From NCBI GenBank assembly GCA_946482635.1, contig CAMLSG010000257.1, positions 1 through 6,579 of the forward strand: a DNA stretch of 6,579 nt. Direction: 5' to 3'. Shown piece by piece: positions 1-6,092 of this stretch (position 1 is its first letter; the number at the start of each line of letters is the position of its first letter). Both the position numbers and the translations under genes were made by a program. Source of the DNA: an uncultured Duganella sp. GTDB lineage: Bacteria > Pseudomonadota > Gammaproteobacteria > Burkholderiales > Burkholderiaceae. Under the pieces are notes generated by a model. It saw nothing but the letters and a program-made list of their open reading frames with translations. It was not told where the DNA came from and did not search any database.

Positions 1-2
1 TG

Positions 3-446
3 CTGACCGACGTGATGCACGAAGACCTGCGCCGCGCCCGTTCCGCCACCCAGTCCATGATCCCGACCAAGACCGGCGCCGCTGCCGCTGTTGGCCTGGT
101 TCTGCCTGAACTGAACGGCAAGCTGGACGGCTACGCGATCCGCGTTCCGACCATCAACGTGTCGATCGTCGACCTGTCCTTCATCGCCAAGCGCGACACC
201 ACCGTTGAAGAAATCAACAAGATCATGAAGGAAGCTTCGGAAGGCGCACTGAAAGGCGTGCTGACCTACCAGACCGAGCCTCTGGTCTCCGTCGACTTCA
301 ACCACAACCCGGCTTCGTCGAACTTCGACGCCACCCTGACCAAGGTGTCGGGCAAGCTGGTGAAGGTATCGTCCTGGTACGACAACGAGTGGGGCTTCAG
401 CAACCGCATGCTGGACACCACCGTGGCGCTGATGAACGCCAAGTAA
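3..446 (+). CDS. gap: Glyceraldehyde-3-phosphate dehydrogenase, C-terminal part (5' end outside window)
   Basis: This is the last 147 residues of NAD-dependent GAPDH, the cytosolic glycolytic/gluconeogenic enzyme that converts glyceraldehyde 3-phosphate to 1,3-bisphosphoglycerate. The frame is open from base 3 to the TAA at 444-446, so the gene starts to the left and the active-site Cys lies outside the window. Visible family landmarks, in order, are [12 protein letters not shown], the phosphate-site segment [23 protein letters not shown] with its substrate-binding Arg, NVSIVDL, the GVLTY segment, and the near-terminal [12 protein letters not shown] that contributes the conserved Asn near the nicotinamide. 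Length and ending fit an intact C-terminus. An intrinsic terminator follows within about 25 bases, so gap is the last gene of its transcript. The identification is firm; which paralogue it is cannot be judged from this fragment. Confidence 0.97.
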   Translation: MTDVMHEDLRRARSATQSMIPTKTGAAAAVGLVLPELNGKLDGYAIRVPTINVSIVDLSFIAKRDTTVEEINKIMKEASEGALKGVLTYQTEPLVSVDFNHNPASSNFDATLTKVSGKLVKVSSWYDNEWGFSNRMLDTTVALMNAK

Positions 447-467
447 TCAAGCTGCCGCTTGATGCAT

Positions 468-497
468 AAGGGCGCCTGCGGGCGCCCTTTTTATTTA
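468..497 (+). terminator. Rho-independent terminator of gap
   Basis: A perfect 9-bp stem pairs AAGGGCGCC (468-476) with GGCGCCCTT (481-489) around the 4-base loop TGCG. A T-rich tract continues to about 497. It starts 21 bases after the gap stop codon, so it should end gap transcription and insulate the next gene. Confidence 0.93.
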
Positions 498-526
498 TTG
501 CCTGTAAAGAATGATTTACTTATAAT
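498..526 (+). promoter_or_regulatory. Predicted sigma-70 promoter of the PEP-CTERM gene
   Basis: The hexamer TTGCCT (498-503, 4 of 6 matches to the -35 consensus) is followed after exactly 17 bases by a perfect -10 hexamer TATAAT (521-526). Transcription would start near 533 and give a 5' leader of about 26 bases before the ATG at 559. The promoter begins directly after the gap terminator's T tract, so the two elements abut. Confidence 0.7.
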
Positions 527-558
527 CAACTACTTTTGACAACCTCTGGAATTCTTTG

Positions 559-1305
559 ATGGGTATTCGCCGTATTCTTTCACTTGCTTGCCTGGGCTTT
601 GCCGGCTTGACCTCGACATCGGCGGTGGCCGGTCCGCTGGGCTATTTCCAGTTCTCCAACCTGCAGGCGACGGTGACGGACCTCGCGCCGGACGATGGCG
701 TCAATGCCGCGATCAGCTTTGAGCCGTTCAGGCATTACGCGGCAGTTGCGCGCGCTACGGATGGCTCTTCGCACGTCCTGAAGTCTTACTGGGGCAGTGC
801 ACCGGGAGCGGTGTCGGTCAATACTGGGGAAGGCATGGCCGGCGGGCGCGCCGACGGATCCGTGTTCCGTTCCGAAGTAGCGCCGGTGGAAGGGGAATGG
901 CATTCCTGGTACGACATTTTCGCGGATTTTACCCTGACGCCCAATTCCCGCGTGACGTTCAGTTTTGACTGGGAAATGTTGAGCGTCCTGCCTTTGCGCT
1001 CGACCGATCCGGAAGTGGCCGTGCGGAACTGGGGGGTGCTGTCCTTCCTGTCCGAGGATCGCCAACGGTTTGCCCTCCAATCGGTACCTTCATACGAAAG
1101 GAACGGCCACAGTTCCGGCAAGCTGGCCCTGACGATTGAAGCCGGCGCGCAAGGCGAGGCTGGCATGTTTTCGGCTGCCGCCGACTCGCTGGGCTATGAA
1201 TTCGCCGCACCGGCGCCGTCGGACGTGCCGGAGCCGGCCAGTTATGGCCTGATGCTGGCCGGCCTGGCAGCGCTGGCGGCAATGCGACGCCGTCGCCGGC
1301 AGTAG
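559..1305 (+). CDS. Secreted PEP-CTERM sorting-domain protein
   Basis: This is a 248-residue exported protein of unknown specific role. Residues 1-24 form a Sec signal peptide: an RR-containing start, a hydrophobic core, then SAVA with cleavage predicted before Gly25. The middle (25-220) is polar, rich in aromatics, without cysteines, and looks beta-rich. It contains a TVTDLAPDDG segment of a kind often seen in PEP-CTERM proteins. The C-terminus is a textbook PEP-CTERM signal: VPEP at 223-226, a short hydrophobic helix at about 229-242, then five Arg residues. In this system an exosortase recognises the PEP motif and cleaves, releasing or anchoring the protein in the cell surface or exopolysaccharide matrix. 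No exosortase is in the window, so it would be encoded elsewhere. The ATG at 559 is preferred over the in-frame TTG at 556. Only a weak GGA (548-550) serves as ribosome site. The gene stands alone, with its own promoter at 498-526, and converges on the gene at 1309. Confidence 0.9.
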   Translation: MGIRRILSLACLGFAGLTSTSAVAGPLGYFQFSNLQATVTDLAPDDGVNAAISFEPFRHYAAVARATDGSSHVLKSYWGSAPGAVSVNTGEGMAGGRADGSVFRSEVAPVEGEWHSWYDIFADFTLTPNSRVTFSFDWEMLSVLPLRSTDPEVAVRNWGVLSFLSEDRQRFALQSVPSYERNGHSSGKLALTIEAGAQGEAGMFSAAADSLGYEFAAPAPSDVPEPASYGLMLAGLAALAAMRRRRRQ

Positions 1306-1308
1306 GGC

Positions 1309-2277
1309 TTAGCCGGCAAGCCGCGCCAGGCGTTCCGCCTCGGCGCGCACGGCCGCCCTTAATTCGGGCGGCCCCTCGATCGTGAAATCGAAATTCAGCG
1401 ACGCCAGCATGCGCGCAAACCAGCTGTAGCTGGTGGTCGTTGTCTTCAGCCGCACGCCGCCTTCCACTTCAGCCAGCGGTCCGATATAGCGTCCCACTTC
1501 GCGCGCGGCGCTGGCCAGGTCGGTGTGCAGCAGCACTTGTACCGACAGGGGGCGCGGCAAGGTCGCCATGGCGTGCTGCAACTGGGCAGCGGCGTCGAAG
1601 CTGTCGGGCTTGTCGAACACGGCGCCGGTCTCACTCACTTCCGCAATGCGGTCCAGCCTGAACGAACGGATCGCCAGCCGCAGCCGGCACATCCCCACCA
1701 CATACCAGCGCGTGTGGCTGAATACCAGGCCGTACGGATCGAACTCGCGCTGCATTGCTGCGCCGTCTTGCGGCGTGTAGCGGAAGCGCACCCTGTGCTG
1801 GGTCTGCGCGGCCAGCGCCAGGGCCGTCAGTTCGCCGGTCAGGGCAGGGCGCGCTGCACCGGAATAAGTCCAGCGCTGTTCGGGCGTGTCGAGTACCGCG
1901 GTTTCGCGCAGGGCCTGGACGCTGCCTTGCAGCGAGGGCGGCATCACGCGTTCCAGCTTGGCCTGCGCGCTCGCCACCGAGGGCGCGGTATCGGCCAGGC
2001 GCAAGGAGCGCACCGCCATCAGGCCCAGCGCCACGGCCGAAGCCTCGTCGTTGGTGAACATCAGCGGCGGCAGCTTGAAGCCCGGCACCAGCATATAGCC
2101 GCCATAACGGCCACGCTCGGCCGTAATCGGGATGCCCAGTTCTTCCAGCATGGCGATGTAGCGGCGCAGCGTGCGGCGGTCGATGCCGAGGCGTTCGGAC
2201 ATGTCGGCGCCGGAAATCTGCCGCTGGCTCTGCAGCAGTTCAAGGATGGAGAGGGCTTTGATCGCGGGTTTCGACAT
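1309..2277 (-). CDS. YafY-family HTH/WYL-domain transcriptional regulator
   Basis: This is a 322-residue cytosolic DNA-binding regulator. Residues about 5-61 form a DeoR/HTH_11-type winged helix: ISGADMSERLGIDRRTLRRYI carries the recognition helix and ERGRYGGYML the wing. A linker containing MFTNDEASAVALGL (73-86) follows. The WYL ligand-sensing domain spans about 149-212, with the signature Trp-Tyr at 191-192 (WYV instead of WYL) and the conserved RSFRLDRI at 204-211. Residues about 235-320 form the C-terminal extension usual in WYL proteins. Length and domain order fit the family. The start is the ATG at 2277, but no Shine-Dalgarno lies ahead of it; that place holds the small palindrome GCAATcATTGC. 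The gene is divergent from the GST gene at 2371. By analogy with other divergent regulator-enzyme pairs it probably controls that gene and itself, through the dyad at 2312-2335. The ligand is unknown, and activator versus repressor cannot be told. Confidence 0.9.
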   Translation of the reverse strand: MSKPAIKALSILELLQSQRQISGADMSERLGIDRRTLRRYIAMLEELGIPITAERGRYGGYMLVPGFKLPPLMFTNDEASAVALGLMAVRSLRLADTAPSVASAQAKLERVMPPSLQGSVQALRETAVLDTPEQRWTYSGAARPALTGELTALALAAQTQHRVRFRYTPQDGAAMQREFDPYGLVFSHTRWYVVGMCRLRLAIRSFRLDRIAEVSETGAVFDKPDSFDAAAQLQHAMATLPRPLSVQVLLHTDLASAAREVGRYIGPLAEVEGGVRLKTTTTSYSWFARMLASLNFDFTIEGPPELRAAVRAEAERLARLAG

Positions 2278-2283
2278 GATGCA

Positions 2284-2294
2284 GCAATCATTGC
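2284..2294. repeat. Small perfect palindrome in the regulator leader
   Basis: GCAAT-C-ATTGC is a perfect 5-bp inverted repeat around one base. It lies 7-17 bases upstream of the regulator ATG, where a ribosome-binding site would be expected. It might be a secondary protein site, or it may be chance. Confidence 0.3.
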
Positions 2295-2311
2295 ACGAAA
2301 TCAGGGCGGAT

Positions 2312-2335
2312 ATTGTCCTATATTAGTCAGACAAT
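2312..2335. promoter_or_regulatory. Candidate operator between regulator and GST
   Basis: The dyad ATTGTC-N12-GACAAT has perfect 6-bp arms. Its centre is at 2323.5, practically the midpoint of the 93-bp divergent intergenic region (2278-2370). The AT-rich core contains TATATT (2319-2324) on the + strand and TAATAT (2325-2320) on the - strand, either of which could serve as a -10 element. No good -35 hexamer pairs with them. A dimeric winged-helix regulator bound here would cover both promoters. Assignment to the adjacent WYL regulator is inference. Confidence 0.5.
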
Positions 2336-2370
2336 GCCTCATCCCCCAACAAGAACAATGAGGCAAGTCA

Positions 2371-2955
2371 ATGGAAACCATCCTGTACCACGGCGCACCG
2401 CAGGGCTGTGCATTCGGCGTGATCGTCGCCCTTGAATGGCTGTGCCGGCCGTACCGGCTGGTGCGGGTCGACCTGCCGGGCTTGCCGGTCCCGGTGCTGC
2501 AGGCGGGCGGAGAGCTGCTGCGCGATTGCCGCAGCATCCTGCGTCATATCGGCCGGCAGAAGCGTTACCTGCTGGGCTATCGTGCCGGCACGGCGGAGGC
2601 GCGCAAGCTCGATGCGCTGCTCGATTACCTGCATGAGGGTTTCAGTGCCGACCTGGCCCGCATGGAACAGGTGTGCGCAGCGCTGGACGAAGCCTTGGCT
2701 GGACAGCAGTGGCTGGATGGCAGCAAGCGCACGGTGGCGGATGCGTGCCTGGCCGCGGTGCTGCGCTGGGCCCAGCAGCATGCTGGTTTGTCGCTGGAAA
2801 AATGGCCACGGCTGGAAGGCCATGCGAAAGAGCTGCAGGGCGATCCAGCCGTGTTTTTTGCCGATGCGATCGAAGCACAGCGTCCGGCGGTCAGCAGCGG
2901 CCGCTTCCGCGGCCACCTCGCGCCGGACGAGGTGGACTGGGGCCTGGCCGCGTAA
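2371..2955 (+). CDS. Glutathione S-transferase-like protein with shortened N-terminal domain
   Basis: This 194-residue cytosolic protein belongs to the glutathione S-transferase superfamily. The N-terminal thioredoxin-like fold starts with ILYHGAPQGCAFGVIVALEW. Cys13 sits where beta-class GSTs carry their Cys. Pro41 in PVPVL is the conserved cis-Pro position. The glutathione-binding Glu-Ser pair that normally follows appears as Asp52-Cys53. Compared with usual GSTs, the stretch between the second and third strands (the loop, helix alpha-2 and the NPxGxVP lead-in) is missing about a dozen residues. The all-helical C-terminal domain runs from about residue 75, with the N-capping box TVAD at 121-124. 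A good Shine-Dalgarno GAGG (2360-2363) lies 7 bases ahead of the ATG. The gene is divergent from the WYL regulator and ends in a hairpin overlapping its stop codon. The fold assignment is fairly firm. Catalytic activity and substrate are unknown, and a binding or stress role is possible. Confidence 0.8.
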   Translation: METILYHGAPQGCAFGVIVALEWLCRPYRLVRVDLPGLPVPVLQAGGELLRDCRSILRHIGRQKRYLLGYRAGTAEARKLDALLDYLHEGFSADLARMEQVCAALDEALAGQQWLDGSKRTVADACLAAVLRWAQQHAGLSLEKWPRLEGHAKELQGDPAVFFADAIEAQRPAVSSGRFRGHLAPDEVDWGLAA

Positions 2956-2966
2956 GCGGCCAGTTT
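2944..2966. terminator. Hairpin at the convergent ends of the GST and receptor genes
   Basis: A perfect 8-bp stem, CTGGCCGC (2944-2951) with GCGGCCAG (2956-2963), encloses the 4-base loop GTAA. On the + strand this loop is a GNRA-type tetraloop. The loop contains the last two bases of the GST TAA stop together with the rest of that codon. Only three T residues follow on the + strand, so termination may be modest. It also lies just past the receptor stop on the - strand, where no T tract follows. A shared 3'-end or RNA-stabilising role is plausible. Confidence 0.55.
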
Positions 2967-2973
2967 CCAGCAA

Positions 2974-5907
2974 TTACAGGGTGACGCGCACGCCCAGGTA
3001 GTAGCGGCGGCCGATCGGGTCGTACGTGCCGGCGTCGGTTTCGGTGCCGGTGACGTTGCCTGGCAGGCCGGTCGGGATGAGCGGTGCCTTGGTGTCGAAC
3101 GCGTTGTCGATACCCAGGTAGAACTCAGTCTTCTTCCATGGCGCGTAGGTGAACTGCAGGTCCTGGTACACCTTCGACTTGACGCGGATCGAGTTGCGCG
3201 ACAGGCCTTCGCCGGACAGGAACTGGTCGTCCAGTGCCGATTTGCCGTAGTAGGTGGTGGCGCCGCTGATGCCGAACTGGCCGATCTTGTACGCCAGGTT
3301 CAGCACGGCGCGGTTTTTCGCCGCACCCAGTTCGCCTGCGAAGTAGTCCTTGTCGGCGCCAGGCAGCGGCACGTTGTAGCCGTCACGCAGCCAGGTCCAG
3401 GACAGGCGTGCGCTCAGGCGGCCAGGACCGACCTTGTCTGCCCACGATGCGGTGAAGTCGATACCTTCGGTAGCCAGGCCGCCGGAGTTGTTGACCATGG
3501 CATCGATGAACTCCAGCGAGCCGGCGCTGTTGGCGCCGATCGCCGTGGCACGGCGGGTGATGGTGTTGCAGAAGGTGCCGTCGCCGCCGTAGCAGTTGTC
3601 CAGCGCGAACTGGCGCGGCACCGGCACGATTGCGTCCGAGATCTTGATGTCGAAGTAGTCCGCCGTGAAGGTGAACTTGTTCAGCGCCTCGATCGAACGC
3701 GGGGTCCAGACGATGCCGAAGGTGGTCGAGCGGCCTTTTTCTTCGTGCAGGTTCGGGTTGCCCTTGTCGAAGCCGGAAATGCCTTGCAGGTCGGCCTGGT
3801 TCAGGGTGAACACGCCGCCGTTGGCATTGATGTTGGCCATCACGCCTGGTGCTGCGCGGCAAGCGGTGTCGCGCGCGCCGCTGGACGTGGCGGTCACGCC
3901 TTCGCACGGATCGGAGATATCGGCCGGGAAGGTCTGCTGCGGCGCCTGGAACAGCTCGTTGATGTTCGGCGCGCGGGTCGACAGGGCGCGGGTGGCGCGG
4001 AACTTGATGTCCGACACCGGTGCCCACTCGAAGCCGGCATTCCAGCTGGAGGTCTTGCCGACGGTGGAGTAGTCGCCGCGGCGGAAGGCGCCCAGGAAGT
4101 TCAGGTCTTTGGCGAAGGCCTTGTCTTTCAGCAGCGGCACGCGGGCTTCAATGAACAGTTCCTTCACGTTGAAGGCGCCGAAGGTTGCCGGCAAGGCGTT
4201 GCCGGCGTTCAGGCCAGCCTGGGTCAGGGCGTCCGGTTCGGCGCTCGACTCTTCCTTGCGGTATTCGAAGCCGGCCGCAATGGCCAGCGGGCCGGCTGGC
4301 AACTGCCAGGCTTCGCCGCTGACGGAAGCGCCCGCCAGTTTCTGGGTGATCTTGGTGTTCAGGCTGCCTGGTGCGGTGACATAGGCCAGGGCGCCAGGGG
4401 AGATCGAATTGAAGCCGAACACATTGATCGGGACGCAGCCCTGGGCGCGCGCGGTGGCGTCGCGGCAGATCGCATCGGTGGTCGAGCCATTGCCGTTGAC
4501 GTCATTGATGTCGGGAACCGCTTCCAGCGCGTTGCGGAAGTTCAGCGTGTTGACCTGGCCGGTGGAGGTCTGGGACTCCTTGGTCTGGCCATACGCTACG
4601 TACGCTTCATAGTTCCAGTTGGCAGCCAGGGCGCCCTTGATGCCGGTTGCCAGGCGGAAGGTGTCGCGGTCGGCCTTGCTGGTGCGGTTGCCCACTTCCG
4701 ACATGCGGCGGCTGAAGTAGTAGTCGCGCAAGCCGTCGCCATCGGTGTCGCTGATGCGGTCCCACAGGTATTGCGGCACGATCGGGTTGCGCAGCTTGCT
4801 GAACACGCCTGGGGCGGTCTGCACGTAATTCTCAGCCGGCACCTGGCCACCCGTGTCCGGGTAAATATTCTCGGCGCCCAGTGGGAACGGCTCAATGTTG
4901 GTCTTGACGCGGGTGGCGGCGTAAGTGCCTTCGAAGAAGGCGCTATGGTTTTCGCCCAGCGCCAGGTTGCCGTGGGTGGCAAACAGGTAGCGGTCGGTCG
5001 GCACGGCGATGGCACGGTACTCGGAACGGTTGAAGCCGGTCGCTGCTGCGCCGCCGGTGCCGTTGGTGTTCCATGGGATCGGATTGCCGGCGCGGTCGTA
5101 GGTGTAGCTGCCGGTGTCGTGGAAGAAGCGGCCCTGTGGTGCGAAGCTCGAGTAGAACGGACGGGTGTACGCCCATGGATCGTCCGCCGAGAAGTTGCTC
5201 AGCTGGTCGACGGCCGACATGTCGCGGTCTTTCGACATCACGGCGCCCTGCTTGGAATAGCCGAAGTGGCCCATGATATTGCTGTTGCCGTCGGCGCTCG
5301 AGGTGCCGAAGGTCAGGGACAGCTTGCGCTTCTTGTCGTCGCCCTTGGAGCTTTCGCCGCCCTGGGCATCGATCAGGAAGCCGTTGAAGTTTTTCTTCAG
5401 GATGATGTTGACCACGCCGGCCACGGCGTCCGAACCGTAGGTTGCGGAGGCGCCGCCGGTCAGCAGTTCCACGCGCTCAATGAAGTCGGTAGGGATGGTA
5501 TTCAGGTCGACTGCGGCTTCGCCCGGGATGCCGGACACATAGCGGCGGCCATTGACCAGCACCAGGGTGCGCGAGGTGCCCAGGTTGCGCAGGTCGACAG
5601 TCGCAACGCCGGCGCTGGAAGTCGAAAAGTTCGAATTGGTACGGCTGACCGAAGGCGTGCCCATGGTCGGGTTTTTCAGCAGCAGATCTTGCAGGTTGGC
5701 GGCGCCGGAGGCCGCAATGTCGGCAGCCGACAGCACCTGCAGTGGCGATGGCGATTCCGCATTGGGCGATGCAATGCGCGAACCGGTCACCATCACTTGC
5801 TGGATCGGGGCTTCGGTGGTTTGAGAAAACGCAGGAAGACTTGCGGCGGCGAGACTTCCCAGGCACAACAGGCGAATCGAACGCGAGATGACAGTTTCTT
5901 TGATCAT
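2974..5907 (-). CDS. TonB-dependent outer-membrane receptor
   Basis: This 977-residue receptor uses TonB/ExbB/ExbD energy to bring a scarce substrate across the outer membrane. A signal peptide covers 1-28, with predicted cleavage in PAFS|Q. A TonB-box-like QQVMVTG follows at 36-42. The plug spans about 46-170 and includes DLRNLG, LVLVNGRR and YGSDAVAGVVN (157-167). The remainder, about 180-977, is a 22-strand barrel by family knowledge, with RAPNINELF at 645-653 and a final strand ending YYLGVRVTL. Predicted loops carry a DTDGDGLRD calcium-type motif (387-395), a DVNGNGSTTD segment (469-478), and exactly six mature cysteines in three close pairs: 481/491, 668/683 and 772/780. The ATG at 5907 is set by the strong Shine-Dalgarno AAGGAG (5919-5914) with a 6-base spacer. 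The gene is monocistronic in appearance, 185 bases downstream of glnE. No siderophore, vitamin or glycan gene lies nearby, so the substrate is unknown. It resembles the large receptors of polymer- or peptide-using Gram-negatives more than compact siderophore receptors. Confidence 0.95.
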   Translation of the reverse strand: MIKETVISRSIRLLCLGSLAAASLPAFSQTTEAPIQQVMVTGSRIASPNAESPSPLQVLSAADIAASGAANLQDLLLKNPTMGTPSVSRTNSNFSTSSAGVATVDLRNLGTSRTLVLVNGRRYVSGIPGEAAVDLNTIPTDFIERVELLTGGASATYGSDAVAGVVNIILKKNFNGFLIDAQGGESSKGDDKKRKLSLTFGTSSADGNSNIMGHFGYSKQGAVMSKDRDMSAVDQLSNFSADDPWAYTRPFYSSFAPQGRFFHDTGSYTYDRAGNPIPWNTNGTGGAAATGFNRSEYRAIAVPTDRYLFATHGNLALGENHSAFFEGTYAATRVKTNIEPFPLGAENIYPDTGGQVPAENYVQTAPGVFSKLRNPIVPQYLWDRISDTDGDGLRDYYFSRRMSEVGNRTSKADRDTFRLATGIKGALAANWNYEAYVAYGQTKESQTSTGQVNTLNFRNALEAVPDINDVNGNGSTTDAICRDATARAQGCVPINVFGFNSISPGALAYVTAPGSLNTKITQKLAGASVSGEAWQLPAGPLAIAAGFEYRKEESSAEPDALTQAGLNAGNALPATFGAFNVKELFIEARVPLLKDKAFAKDLNFLGAFRRGDYSTVGKTSSWNAGFEWAPVSDIKFRATRALSTRAPNINELFQAPQQTFPADISDPCEGVTATSSGARDTACRAAPGVMANINANGGVFTLNQADLQGISGFDKGNPNLHEEKGRSTTFGIVWTPRSIEALNKFTFTADYFDIKISDAIVPVPRQFALDNCYGGDGTFCNTITRRATAIGANSAGSLEFIDAMVNNSGGLATEGIDFTASWADKVGPGRLSARLSWTWLRDGYNVPLPGADKDYFAGELGAAKNRAVLNLAYKIGQFGISGATTYYGKSALDDQFLSGEGLSRNSIRVKSKVYQDLQFTYAPWKKTEFYLGIDNAFDTKAPLIPTGLPGNVTGTETDAGTYDPIGRRYYLGVRVTL

Positions 5908-5968
5908 TCCCTACTCCTTGTTATAGTTACCTCAATGCAACGGCTTCACGGGAGCCATTGATGACACT

Positions 5969-5996
5969 TTAGTAAAAGGGTGGGGACTATGGCCAA
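5969..5996 (-). promoter_or_regulatory. Weak candidate promoter of the receptor gene
   Basis: On the - strand, TTGGCC (5996-5991) and TACTAA (5974-5969) are separated by 16 bases. Each matches the sigma-70 consensus at about half its positions. Transcription would start near 5962 and leave a leader of about 55 bases before the ATG. The -35 candidate lies inside one arm of the inverted repeat at 5991-6002. This is the best pair I found in the region, but it is not strong. Confidence 0.25.
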
Positions 5997-6068
5997 CATT
6001 GCATTGTTTCGAGCCTGATACATGTAGTTATTTCGCAACATTTCAGTTTCGCAGGGCAATGTTTGGCC
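5991..6068. repeat. Long-range imperfect inverted repeat in the glnE-receptor intergenic region
   Basis: The arm GGCCAACATTGC (5991-6002) is the reverse complement of GCAATGTTTGGCC (6056-6068) except for one extra T; 53 bases lie between them. Directly inside the right arm, CAGG (6052-6055) can also pair with CCTG (6014-6017), so transcript from glnE could fold into a branched stem. The spacer holds the 8-bp palindrome TACATGTA (6019-6026) and two TTTCGCA copies at 6031 and 6047. No T tract follows, so it is not a normal intrinsic terminator. It may be a regulator site, a 3'-end structure of glnE, or chance. Confidence 0.45.
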
Positions 6069-6092
6069 GGGATCGCAGCAAGAAAGACGAAA

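Noticed and set aside
536..541. A perfect TTGACA hexamer just upstream of the PEP-CTERM start
   Set aside because: A -10 element 17 bases on would fall on the start codon region (ATGGGT), which is not a -10 hexamer. The TATAAT at 521-526 with TTGCCT is the better promoter.
574..591. A possible lipoprotein signal at Cys11 of the PEP-CTERM protein
   Set aside because: The residues before Cys (SLA) do not fit a lipobox, and it sits in the middle of the hydrophobic core. SAVA cleavage at residue 24 fits a normal Sec signal.
580..1080. A 166-codon open frame antisense to the PEP-CTERM gene
   Set aside because: It is in register with the sense gene, whose signal peptide and sorting motif are unmistakable. 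The antisense translation has no features.
1295..1317. GCCGGC repeated either side of the convergent stop codons, as a possible terminator
   Set aside because: The word is self-complementary and common at this GC content, the stem is only 6 bp with an 11-base loop, and neither strand has a T tract.
1525..2361. A 278-codon open frame antisense to the WYL regulator
   Set aside because: It has the same codon-register shadow effect, no ribosome site and a Gln/Arg/His-rich translation with no family features.
5920..5925. TATAAC on the - strand close to the receptor gene as a -10 element
   Set aside because: It abuts the Shine-Dalgarno, so transcription would start within or after the ribosome site, and no -35 hexamer is suitably spaced.
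3745..5961. A 738-codon open frame on the + strand opposite the receptor gene
   Set aside because: It is in exact codon register with the receptor. In that register, stops on the + strand need TTA, CTA or TCA codons in the receptor gene, which are rare at high GC. The open frame is expected by chance, and its translation is low-complexity and Ala/Gly/Val-rich without a recognisable domain.
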